Shown here: positions 35,094 through 44,972 of the stretch, in pieces
Position numbering within the stretch: position 1 is the stretch's first letter
Layout: every line of letters begins with the position of its first letter
Origin: Palsa-504 sp963739615
GTDB lineage: Bacteria; Actinomycetota; Actinomycetes; Streptosporangiales; Streptosporangiaceae
Length of the DNA: 64,000 bases
Direction: 5' to 3'
Assembly (NCBI GenBank): GCA_963739615.1
Contig: CAVUBD010000019.1
Span: forward strand, 1-64,000
Program-made: the position numbers and the translations under genes
The notes under the pieces: model-generated
Databases searched by the model: none
Seen by the model: the letters and a program-made list of their open reading frames with translations, nothing else
What the model was told of the DNA's origin: nothing

Positions 35094-36165
35094 GGTGCGC
35101 ATCGCCATTGTGGGGGTGGGTAACTGCGCCAGTTCCCTCGTGCAGGGACTGGAGTACTACAAAGACGCCGACGACGGCGCCCGGGTTCCCGGCCTCATGC
35201 ATGTCCGGTTCGGGCCGTATCACATCAGTGACGTGGAGGTTGTCGCCGCTTTCGATGTGGACGCCAAGAAGGTCGGCTGCGACCTGGCCGAGGCGATCAA
35301 CGCGAGCGAGAACAACACCATCAAGATCGCCGAGGTGCCCCCGACCGGGGTCACCGTCCAGCGCGGGCCGACTTTGGACGGCCTGGGCGAGTACTACAGG
35401 GAAATCATCACCGAGTCGGACGAGCCGGCCGCGGACGTGGCCCGGGCGCTGCGCGAAAGCGGTGCCGACGTCATGGTTTCCTACCTGCCCGTCGGCTCGG
35501 AGCAGGCCGACCGCTACTACGCCCAGTGCGCGATCGACGCGCGCGTGGCGTTCGTGAACGCGCTGCCGGTGTTCATCGCCTCGGACCCCGAGTGGGCCGC
35601 GAAGTTCACCCGCGCTGGCGTGCCGGTCATCGGCGACGACATCAAGTCCCAGGTCGGCGCCACCATTACCCACCGCGTCCTGGCCAAGCTGTTCGAGGAC
35701 CGCGGGGTTGAACTGCTCCGCACCTACCAGCTCAACTTCGGCGGCAACATGGACTTCATGAACATGCTGGAACGCAAGCGGCTCCAGTCGAAGAAGATCT
35801 CCAAGACTCAGGCGGTCACCTCCCAGATCCCGCACGAGATGGAGCGCGCCGCGGTGCACATCGGTCCCTCTGACCACGTGCCGTGGCTCGATGACCGCAA
35901 GATGGCCTACGTCCGGCTGGAGGGGCGCGCGTTCGGCGATGTGCCGCTCAGCCTGGAGTACAAGCTCGAGGTCTGGGACTCGCCCAACTCGGCCGGGGTG
36001 ATCATCGACGCGGTGCGCGCCGCGAAGATCGCGCTCGACCGGGGCATCGCCGGGCCGGTGACCTCGGCGAGCTCGTACTTCATGAAGTCGCCGCCCGAGC
36101 AGTTCGGCAACGACGTCTGCCGCGACCTGGTCGAGAAGTTCATCGCGGGCGAGGTCGCCCGCTAG
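35086..36165 (+). CDS. ino1: inositol-3-phosphate synthase
   Basis: 359 residues. Converts glucose 6-phosphate to inositol 3-phosphate with NAD, for phosphatidylinositol lipids and mycothiol-type thiols. The NAD fold starts RIAIVGVGNCASSLVQGLEY; the catalytic part includes GDDIKSQVGATITHRVLAKL and YQLNFGGNMDFMNML. A DPVNP-type binding run is replaced by SDHVPWLDDRKMAYVRLEG. ATG overlaps the padR stop. Confidence 0.95.
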   Translation: MGKVRIAIVGVGNCASSLVQGLEYYKDADDGARVPGLMHVRFGPYHISDVEVVAAFDVDAKKVGCDLAEAINASENNTIKIAEVPPTGVTVQRGPTLDGLGEYYREIITESDEPAADVARALRESGADVMVSYLPVGSEQADRYYAQCAIDARVAFVNALPVFIASDPEWAAKFTRAGVPVIGDDIKSQVGATITHRVLAKLFEDRGVELLRTYQLNFGGNMDFMNMLERKRLQSKKISKTQAVTSQIPHEMERAAVHIGPSDHVPWLDDRKMAYVRLEGRAFGDVPLSLEYKLEVWDSPNSAGVIIDAVRAAKIALDRGIAGPVTSASSYFMKSPPEQFGNDVCRDLVEKFIAGEVAR

Positions 36166-36188
36166 GGGACGGCCCCTAAGCTGGACAG

Positions 36189-37562
36189 GTGGGCCAGCAA
36201 GACCAGCCAGGCCAGGTGCGGTCATCGTTTCTGGCTGATCTGCGGGCGGTGCTCGCCGAGCATGGCTTCCGCCGCCTGTTCGCTACCCGGCTCGGCTCGC
36301 AGGCCGGCGACGGCATCGTCACCGCCGGGGTCGGGACGTACGTGTTCTTCAACGCCACGACGTTCCCGAGCCCGGCGGCGGGCGCGGCCGCGTTCACCGT
36401 CCTCTACCTGCCGTACTCCCTGATCGGCCCGTTCGCCGGGGTCTTCATCGACCGCTGGTCGCGGCGCCAGATCCTGGTCCGGTCGGCCCTGCTCCGCTCG
36501 GTCTTCGTCGCGCTGACCGCGCTGCTCATGGCGCTGGGCAACCGCGGGGTCCCGCTCTACGTCGCGGTCCTGCTCATCCTCGGCGTCAACCGGTTCTTCC
36601 TGTCCGCGCTGTCCGCGGCGCTGCCGCACGTGGTCGCCGAGGACAAGCTGGTCATGGCGAATTCCGTATCGCCGACGGCCGGCGGCATCATGGCGATCAT
36701 CGGCGGTGTCGTCGCCCTCGGGCTCAACGTGGCCACCGGCAACACCGAGCGCGGCGCGGCCATCACCTTGCTCGCCGGGGGCGCGTGTTACGTGGCGGCC
36801 AGCCTGATCGCGGCGACCATACCGCGCGACCTGCTCGGCCCGGTCCGCGCGCCCGGGCAGCCGCAGCCGGCCCGGTTGCGCAGCGAGATCGTATCGGTCG
36901 CGGCCGGACTGGCCGACGGGGCGCGGTACATCCTGCGCCGCCGCGGCCCCGCGGCGGCGCTCGGCGTGACCGGCGGCTACAGCTTCCTGTTCGGGCCGCT
37001 GTTCCTGATGTCGATCCTGCTGTACCGCAATTACTTCTACCGGTCCAGCGTGGGCATGGCTGAGGGTCACTTCGGGGCACTCGTCGTGCTGTCCGGCATC
37101 GGCTACGCCTGCGCGGCGCTGGTGACGCCCCCGGCCACCAGGCGGCTGTCCAAGCCCGCCTGGATCACGCTGCTGCTCGCCGCGAGCGCGGCGGTGACCC
37201 TGGCGCTAGGCGAGTCCTTCATTCAGGTCGCCTACCTGGCCATCGGATTCTGCCTGTACCTCACCCGGCAGGGCGTGGCCATCTGCGCCACCACGATCTT
37301 GCAGGAAGAGGTGGAGGACGCTTACCGGGGCCGGGTGTTCGCCTTCTACGACGTGATGTTCAACGCCTTGTACGTGGCCGGGGCCGCGCTGAGCGTGGTC
37401 CTGATGCCGGCTAACGGGCACGCGCCTGCCCTCATCGCCGTGGTGGCGGCCGGCTACGCGATCCTCGCGGTGCTGTACTGGCTGGGCGCCGGCCGCCGTC
37501 AGTCCTCGTCGTCCGGGTCAGGCATGATCCCTTGGCGGGCGGCCCAGCGCAGCAGTTCCTGA
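36189..37562 (+). CDS. MFS transporter
   Basis: 457 residues with twelve probable membrane helices. The motif FAGVFIDRWSRRQILVRSAL corresponds to the MFS loop 2-3 signature. It has LLMALGNRGVPLYVAVLLIL and a late LYLTRQGVAICATTILQEEV. This subgroup (MFS 3) exports drugs or macrolides, but the substrate is unknown. Start at GTG 36189, 24 bases after ino1; the end overlaps the converging cca gene by 64 bases. Confidence 0.8.
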   Translation: MGQQDQPGQVRSSFLADLRAVLAEHGFRRLFATRLGSQAGDGIVTAGVGTYVFFNATTFPSPAAGAAAFTVLYLPYSLIGPFAGVFIDRWSRRQILVRSALLRSVFVALTALLMALGNRGVPLYVAVLLILGVNRFFLSALSAALPHVVAEDKLVMANSVSPTAGGIMAIIGGVVALGLNVATGNTERGAAITLLAGGACYVAASLIAATIPRDLLGPVRAPGQPQPARLRSEIVSVAAGLADGARYILRRRGPAAALGVTGGYSFLFGPLFLMSILLYRNYFYRSSVGMAEGHFGALVVLSGIGYACAALVTPPATRRLSKPAWITLLLAASAAVTLALGESFIQVAYLAIGFCLYLTRQGVAICATTILQEEVEDAYRGRVFAFYDVMFNALYVAGAALSVVLMPANGHAPALIAVVAAGYAILAVLYWLGAGRRQSSSSGSGMIPWRAAQRSSS

Positions 37563-38950
37563 GTCACCCGTTCCCGGCCGAGCTCGCCCTCGGTGATCCG
37601 CAGCTCGAGCAGGAAGTTGTAGGCCTTGCCCACCAGCGGGCCAGCCGGGATGCCGAGGATGTCCATGATCGCGTTGCCGTCGAGTTCCGGCCTGATCCTG
37701 GCCAGTTCCTCCTGCTCGCTGAGCTCGGTGATCCGCCGCTCGAGAGCGTCGTACGCGCGGGCCAGCCGCTCGGCCTTGGCCCGGTTCCGCGTGGTGCAGT
37801 CGGCCCTGGTCAGCACGTGCAGGCGAGTGAGCAGCGGGCCGGCGTCACGGACATAGCGGCGGACCGCGGCATCGGTCCACACCTCCTCGCCGTAGCCGTG
37901 GAACCGCAGGTGCAGCTCGACTAGCCGCGACACGTCCTTGACGATGTCGTTGGGGAAGCGCAGCGCGGTCAGCCTGCGCTTGGTCATCTTGGCGCCGACC
38001 CTCTCGTGCAGGTGGAACCCGACCCGGCCCCCCGGCAGCAGGACCCGGGTCCTGGGCTTGCCGATGTCGTGCAGCAGGGCGGCCAGCCGGACGGTCAGGT
38101 CGTCCTCGAGCTCGTAGCGCGGCTCGAGCTCGATGGCCTGCCGTAGCACGGTGAGGCTGTGCTGGTAGACGTCCTTGTGCCGGTGGTGCTCGTCGGCCTC
38201 CATCCGCAGCCGGGACACCTCGGGCAGCACCTCCTCGGCGACGTCGGTCTGGACCAGGATGTCGATGCCGAGCGCGGGGTCAGGCGCCAGCATCAGCTTG
38301 GTCAGCTCGGCGGTGATCCGCTCCACCGACACGATCTCCAGCCGGGGTGCCTGCTCGGTCATCGCGGCCCGCACATCGGCCGCCACCGTGAAACCCAGCT
38401 TGGCCGCGAACCGGGCCGCGCGCAGGATGCGCAGCGGGTCATCACTGAAGGACCGCTCCGGCGATCCCGGGGTCCGCAGCACCTTCTCCTGGAGCGCGTC
38501 GAAGCCGTGATAAGGATCGACGAAGTCGTACCCGGGCAACCGGGCCGCCATCGCGTTGACGGTGAAATCGCGGCGGCCCAGGTCCTCCTCGAGGATGCGG
38601 CCGTACTGCACATCGGGCTTACGCGAGGCCCGCTCGTACTGGTCGCTGCGGTAGGTGGTGACCTCGAAAAGCGAATTTCCCTTGCGCAGCCCGACGGTGC
38701 CGAAGGCGATCCCGACCGTCCAGGTCTTATCGGCCCACCCGTCGGCCATCGCCAGCACCTGCTCAGGCGTCGCGTCCGTGGTCAGATCGAGATCGCCGGC
38801 TGGCAGCTGGCCGAGGAGAACGTCCCTGACCACCCCGCCGACCAGGGCAAGCTCGTGGCCGCGGTCGGCGAACAGGGAGCCGAGTCCGGCCGCGGCGGGG
38901 ACCCGCTGGCGCAATAGCGCGGCGGCTGCCGTTCGCTGTTCGTCACTCAT
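37499..38950 (-). CDS. cca: CCA-adding tRNA nucleotidyltransferase
   Basis: 483 residues from ATG 38950; earlier starts (38968, 39019) are possible. It adds or repairs the CCA end of tRNAs, useful here because the tRNA-Arg gene has none encoded. Nucleotidyltransferase head ALVGGVVRDVLLGQLPAGDL followed by DLTTDA; neck RRDFTVNAMA; HD domain LLHDIGKPRTR. It diverges from the DUF6049 gene. Confidence 0.92.
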   Translation of the reverse strand: MSDEQRTAAAALLRQRVPAAAGLGSLFADRGHELALVGGVVRDVLLGQLPAGDLDLTTDATPEQVLAMADGWADKTWTVGIAFGTVGLRKGNSLFEVTTYRSDQYERASRKPDVQYGRILEEDLGRRDFTVNAMAARLPGYDFVDPYHGFDALQEKVLRTPGSPERSFSDDPLRILRAARFAAKLGFTVAADVRAAMTEQAPRLEIVSVERITAELTKLMLAPDPALGIDILVQTDVAEEVLPEVSRLRMEADEHHRHKDVYQHSLTVLRQAIELEPRYELEDDLTVRLAALLHDIGKPRTRVLLPGGRVGFHLHERVGAKMTKRRLTALRFPNDIVKDVSRLVELHLRFHGYGEEVWTDAAVRRYVRDAGPLLTRLHVLTRADCTTRNRAKAERLARAYDALERRITELSEQEELARIRPELDGNAIMDILGIPAGPLVGKAYNFLLELRITEGELGRERVTQELLRWAARQGIMPDPDDED

Positions 38951-39013
38951 GGGCACGGCCACTGACATTATCGATCGCACGGGCTTGGCGCGAACGGCAA
39001 TAACATTCCAGTT

Positions 39014-41320
39014 GTGCACGGCTTCCTAGCGGCGAAGGTCAGGCGACGGGCGATGGCGCTCGCCGCCGCGGTCGCCATACCGGCGGCGCTGGCCTCGGCC
39101 GTGCTCACGCTAGCCCCTCCAGCGCAGGCCGCGCCAGCGCAGGCCGCTTCACCGCAGGCCGCGGCCCACGGGGCCGCTGCCGCGCGTGTTTCGCTGACGA
39201 TCAGCTCGATGACCCCCCAGTTCGCCGCTCCTGGCAGCACCGTCACCGTGACAGGGACGGTCAGCAACGGCACCAGACAGACCCAGGGCGGCCTGGAGGT
39301 GCAGCTGGCCACGTCGCCGTCCAAGTTCCTCACCAGGGACGGCATGGATCTCTTCCTGGCCAGGGGCAGCGACGGCCTGCTCCAGGCGGCCGGAAACCCG
39401 TTCCTCATCCCGGCCAGCGTCAAACCTGGCGGTACCGCTAGGTGGAGCGCCTCATTCCAGGTCAGCGCCCAGGGGATCAGCGCGTTCGGCGTGTACCCGG
39501 TGCTAGCCCAGCTGCAGGACAGCTCCGGCGGCCTGCTGGCGTCCGGGCAGACGCTGCTGCCATTCTGGCCGGGACGGCAGGCGGCGGGCCTGCTGCAGCC
39601 GCTGAATATCTCCTGGCTGTGGCCGCTCGTCGATCAGCCGCGTCATTCGGTGTGCAATGCCGCCCTGACCAACAACGGCCTGGCCGCCAGCCTGAGCCCG
39701 GGCGGACGTCTGTCCGCCCTGCTCGAGGCCGGGATGAGCTACCGCGGCGCCGACCTGACCTGGGTCGTGGACCCGGCCCTGCTCGGCGATGCCGCCACGA
39801 TGAGGAGTTCCTACGTAGTGAACTCCCAGCCGGACTGCATCAGCGGCCCCTCCGAGCCGTCCAGCAAGGCGGCCGCGAGCTGGCTTTCCGCGGTCAAGAC
39901 GGCCACCTCTGGCCAGCCGACCGTGATCACCCCCTACGCCAACGTGGACATGACGGCCCTGGTCCATCAGGGCCTGAACGCCGATCTCGCCAGTGCCTAT
40001 ACCACAGGCGACGCGGTGGCGCGCGACGTGCTCGGCCGCAATCTCAGGCCTTCTGTCGCGTGGCCGGCGGGCGGGAACGCGGACCTCAGCACGCTCACCG
40101 GCCTGGCCACCGCCGAGGGCATCAAGACGGTGGTGCTGAACAGCCGCGAGATGCCGCCCGCCGACACCGCGGTCTTCGAAGACAACGCGGTCACGTCGAT
40201 CCGGACGATGGCGGACACGACCATGAACGTCCTGCTCGCCGACAACACCCTTACCGGGGTCCTGCGGGCCGGGGACGCCAGTTCCGGCTCCCGGTCGCCG
40301 AGCAGCGAGTTCGCCGTCAAACAGCGTTTCCTCGCCGAGACCGCGATGATCGCCGCGGAAGCCCCTGACTCGGCCCGCTCGGTCGTGGTGGCCCCGCCGC
40401 AGGACTGGAGCCCCTCGCAGTCGCTGGCCGGCGGCTTGCTCGCTGAGACCGTCGGCACGCCGTGGCTGAAGGTGGCCACGCTGGCCAGCCTGGCCACCGC
40501 GCCGGACAGCCAGCGCCAGGTACACCGCCAGCAGCCGCCGGCCACCAGGAAGAGCCCGGGTGAACTCAGCCGCGGCTACCTGGAGCAGGTGAGCTTGCTC
40601 AGTGACGGGCTCGGCGTGTACAAATCCGTCCTCTTTAAAGTCGCGCCGTCCTACCTGCAGTCACTGAACGAGGCCCTGTTCGCCACCGAGTCCGCCGCCT
40701 GGCGCGGCGGCGCGGCGGCGTCAGGCCAGGCTCTGGTCAGCAGCTTGAACGAGTACCTCGCCGGCGCGGAAAAAAAGGTCAGCTTCATCACATCGGCCCA
40801 GGAGGTGCCGATGGCAGGCTCGTCCGGGCGGGTACCTGTGTCGATCCAGAACGGGCTGCTGCGCCAGGCCATCGAGGTCAGGGTGAATGCCAGCGCGGAC
40901 AACACGCCCAACCGGCCGTCCCAGCTGACCATCGGCCGCTTCGACAACCTGGTCATAATCCAGCCCGGCCAGACCGTCACGGTCAAGCTGCCTGTCAGTT
41001 CGGCACCGCAGGGATCCACCGTCATCGGGCTCAGCCTCACCAGCGCCAACGGCACGCCGCTCACGTGGGCCGACAGCTCCCTCACCGTGCATTCAACCAG
41101 GTACGGCCGCGCGATCCTCTTCCTTATCGCCGCCGCGATCGGCATCTTGATCCTCAGCTCGGTGTACCGGGGCGTCCGGCGGTCGCTGCGGGACGACCCA
41201 GATGTGGTCGACGAAGAGGCCGACCTACCAGGTAGCGTCGTGACTGGCAGCAGTGCGCGACACCCGACGGAGGCACCGGATGACCTGGCCGATGCACGGC
41301 GCTGGGCCGACGACGCCTGA
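39014..41320 (+). CDS. DUF6049-type secreted/membrane protein
   Basis: 768 residues. Starts at GTG 39014; residues 1-40 form a signal peptide (AMALAAAVAIPAALASAVLT, then AQAAPAQAA). A large extracytoplasmic part follows with Ig-like strands at both ends (FAAPGSTVTVTGTVSNG; RFDNLVIIQPGQTVTVKLPV). One membrane helix near the end (AILFLIAAAIGILILSSVYR) leaves a short acidic tail inside. It precedes murJ in many actinobacteria, suggesting a role in lipid II export or cell wall. Function is not established. Confidence 0.85.
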   Translation: MHGFLAAKVRRRAMALAAAVAIPAALASAVLTLAPPAQAAPAQAASPQAAAHGAAAARVSLTISSMTPQFAAPGSTVTVTGTVSNGTRQTQGGLEVQLATSPSKFLTRDGMDLFLARGSDGLLQAAGNPFLIPASVKPGGTARWSASFQVSAQGISAFGVYPVLAQLQDSSGGLLASGQTLLPFWPGRQAAGLLQPLNISWLWPLVDQPRHSVCNAALTNNGLAASLSPGGRLSALLEAGMSYRGADLTWVVDPALLGDAATMRSSYVVNSQPDCISGPSEPSSKAAASWLSAVKTATSGQPTVITPYANVDMTALVHQGLNADLASAYTTGDAVARDVLGRNLRPSVAWPAGGNADLSTLTGLATAEGIKTVVLNSREMPPADTAVFEDNAVTSIRTMADTTMNVLLADNTLTGVLRAGDASSGSRSPSSEFAVKQRFLAETAMIAAEAPDSARSVVVAPPQDWSPSQSLAGGLLAETVGTPWLKVATLASLATAPDSQRQVHRQQPPATRKSPGELSRGYLEQVSLLSDGLGVYKSVLFKVAPSYLQSLNEALFATESAAWRGGAAASGQALVSSLNEYLAGAEKKVSFITSAQEVPMAGSSGRVPVSIQNGLLRQAIEVRVNASADNTPNRPSQLTIGRFDNLVIIQPGQTVTVKLPVSSAPQGSTVIGLSLTSANGTPLTWADSSLTVHSTRYGRAILFLIAAAIGILILSSVYRGVRRSLRDDPDVVDEEADLPGSVVTGSSARHPTEAPDDLADARRWADDA

Positions 41321-43397
41321 CCCGGGCCGGGATGAGCCCGCAGCCGCGCAGCCATGGCGTGACGAGCCGTGGCCCGATGAGCCATGGTCCGACAAGCCCG
41401 GGTCGGGGGAACCCGACGGGTCCCGCCGGGGACGGCATGCCGCGCCGGACCCGCTGCCGCCGCTAGAAGGCCCGATGCCGGGCGGCGGTCCCAGTCCGGC
41501 CGAGACCACGCTGCCGCTCGCCCTTAAGTGGCCTGCGCCGCCGGGCCGTCCGCTCAGGCCGGTGCGGCCGGGGCCGCCCGGTTCAGCGGTGCCGGCGGGA
41601 CCGGCCGACTGGCGCCGGGTGCCCAGGCCGAACGAGCGGCCAGCGCCCGGCCGCGTCCAGCCGCGCCACCCGCAGCCCGGTCACAGGCCTCCAGGCGGAG
41701 CCGAAGGTGCCGGCGCCCCAGGAGACCCCGGCGCCCCAGGCGCCCGGCCCTCTGGTGTTCCCGGGGGGTCTCAGGAAACCCAGCGCTCGAGCCTGGTGCG
41801 GTCCGGCGCCGGCATGGCGGTGGGCACCCTGGTCTCCCGGGGCACCGGCTTCCTGCGCACCCTGGTCCTGGTGTACGCGGTCGGTACCTCGTTCCTTGCT
41901 AACGCGTACAACAACGCCAACACGCTGCCGAACACCGTCTACTACCTGATGCTCGGCGGCATCTTCACCAGCGTGGTGGTGCCGCTGCTGGTCCGGGCGG
42001 CCAAGCGTGATCCCGATCACGGCGAGGCGTACGCCCAGCGGATGTTCACCCTCGGCGCGATGGCGCTGTTCGTGGTCACCGTGCTGGCGACGCTGGCGGC
42101 GGGCCCGCTGGTCACGTTGTACGCGCCGAATATCGGCGGCGCCCAGCGCCACGTGATGGTGGTGTGGGCCTACTTTTTCATCCCGCAGATCTTCTTCTAC
42201 GGCATGAGCTCGCTCATCGGGGCGGTGCTGAACACGCGCGGCCGGTTCGCCGCGCCGATGTGGGCGCCGGTCCTGAACAACCTGGTCGTGATCGTCATCC
42301 TCGGCCTGTACGTGGTGACGGTGGGGAAGAACAAAGAGCCGTGGACCATCTCGCCGGCCGGCGTTCAGCTGCTCGGAATCGGCACCACGCTCGGCGTCGT
42401 GGTCCAGACCGTCGCCCTGTTCCCGTCGCTGCGCGGAGCCGGTTTCTACTGGCGCCCCGTGCTCGGCTTCCGGCGCGGCGAGGTGACCGAGATGGGCCGG
42501 ATGGCCAGCTGGATGTCGGTCTACGTGGTGTCCCAGTGGGCCGCCAACCTGATCGTCCAGCGGGTCGCGAACCAGGCCTCGCCGGGCGTGAACGGTTATT
42601 CGGCGTTCTCGATCGCCTGGCAGCTGTTCCAGCTGCCGTTCGCGATCGTCGGCATCTCGGTGATCACGGCGCTGCTGCCGAGGATGAGCGATCACGCAAG
42701 CACGCGCCGGTATTCGCTGGTCAGAGACGATTTCTCGATTGGCGTCCGGCTGGCCGCCGTGATCGTCGTGCCCGCCTCGATCTATCTCGGCCTGCTCGGC
42801 GGCCCGGTCGCCGAGCTCCTGTTCTCCTACGGCAGCACCGACGCGGCGCGCGCCAGGTACATCGGCGTCGTCTTCGGCCTGTTCTCCCTGGGCCTGCTGC
42901 CCTTCATGCTGACTCAGCTGCAGCTGCGGGTCTTCTACTCGTTCCGGGACAGCCGGACCGCCGCCTTCGTCGGCCTGCTGATGATGTGCGTCGCCATCGT
43001 GGGTGATTACATCGCGCTGTCAATGCTGCCGCCCCTTAATGTGGTGGCCGGGCTAGCCATCGTGTACGGGATCGCGAACGTGACCGGGGCGGTGACCGGG
43101 TGGGCGCTGCTGCTACGCCGGGTCGGCAGCCTCGACGGCTGGGCGATCTCCCGGAGCCTGACCAGGATGCACCTGGCCACCGTGCCCGGGCTTATCTTCG
43201 CCGTGGTCGTCATGATCGGCGCGGGGCACGTCGTGCATAACCCGAGTGCGGCCTACGGCCTGCTGGTGACCGTGGTGGGCGGCGGCGGCGCGGTCGCGCT
43301 CTACGCGGTCTGTGCCCGGGCACTGCATGTCACCGAGTTCGGATACCTCGTCAACACCGTGGCCGCGAAGTTCGGCGGGCAGAGCAGGCGGCATTAA
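41280..43397 (+). CDS. murJ: lipid II flippase MurJ
   Basis: 705 residues from ATG 41280 with GGAGG seven bases upstream; overlaps the DUF6049 gene by 41 bases. The first 170 residues are Pro/Gly-rich and cytoplasmic. The MurJ core then begins SGAGMAVGTLVSRGTGFLRT with about 14 helices, including YFFIPQIFFYGMSSLIGAVL and GYSAFSIAWQLFQLPFAIVG. It moves peptidoglycan precursor across the membrane. The pseudokinase gene follows 15 bases later. Confidence 0.92.
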   Translation: MTWPMHGAGPTTPDPGRDEPAAAQPWRDEPWPDEPWSDKPGSGEPDGSRRGRHAAPDPLPPLEGPMPGGGPSPAETTLPLALKWPAPPGRPLRPVRPGPPGSAVPAGPADWRRVPRPNERPAPGRVQPRHPQPGHRPPGGAEGAGAPGDPGAPGARPSGVPGGSQETQRSSLVRSGAGMAVGTLVSRGTGFLRTLVLVYAVGTSFLANAYNNANTLPNTVYYLMLGGIFTSVVVPLLVRAAKRDPDHGEAYAQRMFTLGAMALFVVTVLATLAAGPLVTLYAPNIGGAQRHVMVVWAYFFIPQIFFYGMSSLIGAVLNTRGRFAAPMWAPVLNNLVVIVILGLYVVTVGKNKEPWTISPAGVQLLGIGTTLGVVVQTVALFPSLRGAGFYWRPVLGFRRGEVTEMGRMASWMSVYVVSQWAANLIVQRVANQASPGVNGYSAFSIAWQLFQLPFAIVGISVITALLPRMSDHASTRRYSLVRDDFSIGVRLAAVIVVPASIYLGLLGGPVAELLFSYGSTDAARARYIGVVFGLFSLGLLPFMLTQLQLRVFYSFRDSRTAAFVGLLMMCVAIVGDYIALSMLPPLNVVAGLAIVYGIANVTGAVTGWALLLRRVGSLDGWAISRSLTRMHLATVPGLIFAVVVMIGAGHVVHNPSAAYGLLVTVVGGGGAVALYAVCARALHVTEFGYLVNTVAAKFGGQSRRH

Positions 43398-43412
43398 CAT
43401 GGGTGACAACCT

Positions 43413-44966
43413 ATGAGCACATACACGTCGGAACCAGGAACCCGGCTGGCGGGGCGGTACCGCCTCGTCGACCAGGCGAGCGCGGGCGTCGGCTGGACGC
43501 ACTGGAAAGCCACCGACGAAACCCTCGCCCGCTCCGTCACCGTGCTCACCTTCGCGGCCGACTTTCCCCGGGTGGCCGAGACCGTCACCGCGGCCCGCGC
43601 CGCCAGCAGGCTCAGCGACCCGCGTTTTTCCCAGGTATTCGACGTGGAAGACGCCGACGACTCGGCCTACGTGGTGATGGAGTGGGTGGTAGGCGACTCG
43701 CTGCTCGACATGCTGTCGGAGGGTCCTCTCGACCCCCCGCGCGCGGCCGCGCTGGTGGCCGAGGCGGCGCAGGCGATCGCGTCCGCCCACGCGGCCGGCC
43801 TGGTGCACCTGCGGCTGGATCCGGCCTGCCTGCACTGGACGCCGGGCGGCGGAGTGAAGATCACCGGGCTCGGCATGGACGCCGCCCTGGCCGGCACGGC
43901 GCTAACCGAGGGCGACGACGGCGATGGCCCGGAGATCACCGATACCCGCGATCTCGGCCGGCTGCTCTACGCCGCCCTGACCGGCTACTGGCCCGGACAT
44001 GAAGGTTCAGGGCCGGGTTTGCTCCCGCCCGCTCCGGAGACCGACGGGGCCCCGTGCACGCCGCGCCAGGTCTCGGCCGGCGTGCCTGCCGGTATTGACG
44101 CCGTGACCTGCCGGGCACTGTTCCAGCGGCCGGCCAGGAACGGTGCCGCGCTCAGCACGGCCGCTGAGTTCGCCGATGCCCTGGTCAAGGTGGCCCCGCC
44201 GGTCCCGCTTGCGGTCCTGACCGCGCCTATCTCAGCGGGCGTGCCCCGGGGCCGCGGTAGCCATCCGGCCGGGTCCACCAACCCGTATCCGGCGTCGCCG
44301 TCCGGTAACGGCAGCCGCAGGCCGCCCCGCGAACGGTCCGCCCCTATCCGGGCCGTCATCGGCGTCGTGATCGTGCTCGTCCTCGCGGCAGCAGGCGTGA
44401 CCGCATGGACACTCAGCCATAACGGCCGGTCTAACCCGGCCGCCCCGCCCTCGGCCCGCCCCCAGCGCAGCGCCTCCCCCGGCACGGCCGCGGCCGGCGT
44501 GATCAAGCCGGTCAGCGTCGGCACCTTCGAGCAGAGCGGCACCGATGACCCCGGTGACGCGCAGAACGCGATAGACGGCAATCCGAGCACGGCCTGGCAT
44601 ACCGACTACTACCGCGGCTACTCCACCTTCGGGAACCTGAAGAGCGGCGCCGGGCTGATCCTCGACATGGGCAAGCAGGTACGGCTGAGCCAGGTGGTAG
44701 TCCTGTTCGGCACCAGCTGCTGCACCCACGTCGAGATCGAGGTCGGCAGCAACCCGTCCCCTTCGGCGCTGAGCAGCTTTACCGAGGTGCAGAGCTCGAC
44801 CACCGCGGCGGGCAGCACCACGTTCAACGTGACCAAGAGCACAGCCGGCCGGTACGTGCTGATCTGGATTACCGACCTGCCGCCCATGACCGGCTTCGCC
44901 GGTCAGTACGAGTCGCTGATCTACGAGATCACCGTGCATGGATTCGCCGTAAGCCAGCCGGGCTGA
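43413..44966 (+). CDS. pseudokinase membrane protein with discoidin-like outer domain
   Basis: 517 residues. Residues 1-240 have a kinase fold (RYRLVDQASAGVGWTHWKAT, AYVVMEWVVGDSLLDML) with the active residues gone. The Gly loop is degenerate, no VAxK Lys is seen, HRD is replaced by HLRLDP and DFG by TGLGMD. A membrane helix at about 310-330 (AVIGVVIVLVLAAAGVTAW) leads to an outer F5/8 type C-like domain (AQNAIDGNPSTAWHTDYYRG, GAGLILDMGKQVRLSQVVV). In mycobacteria, MurJ itself carries such pseudokinase and outer domains, so this looks like a MurJ partner. Confidence 0.85.
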   Translation: MSTYTSEPGTRLAGRYRLVDQASAGVGWTHWKATDETLARSVTVLTFAADFPRVAETVTAARAASRLSDPRFSQVFDVEDADDSAYVVMEWVVGDSLLDMLSEGPLDPPRAAALVAEAAQAIASAHAAGLVHLRLDPACLHWTPGGGVKITGLGMDAALAGTALTEGDDGDGPEITDTRDLGRLLYAALTGYWPGHEGSGPGLLPPAPETDGAPCTPRQVSAGVPAGIDAVTCRALFQRPARNGAALSTAAEFADALVKVAPPVPLAVLTAPISAGVPRGRGSHPAGSTNPYPASPSGNGSRRPPRERSAPIRAVIGVVIVLVLAAAGVTAWTLSHNGRSNPAAPPSARPQRSASPGTAAAGVIKPVSVGTFEQSGTDDPGDAQNAIDGNPSTAWHTDYYRGYSTFGNLKSGAGLILDMGKQVRLSQVVVLFGTSCCTHVEIEVGSNPSPSALSSFTEVQSSTTAAGSTTFNVTKSTAGRYVLIWITDLPPMTGFAGQYESLIYEITVHGFAVSQPG

Positions 44967-44972
44967 TCCGCC

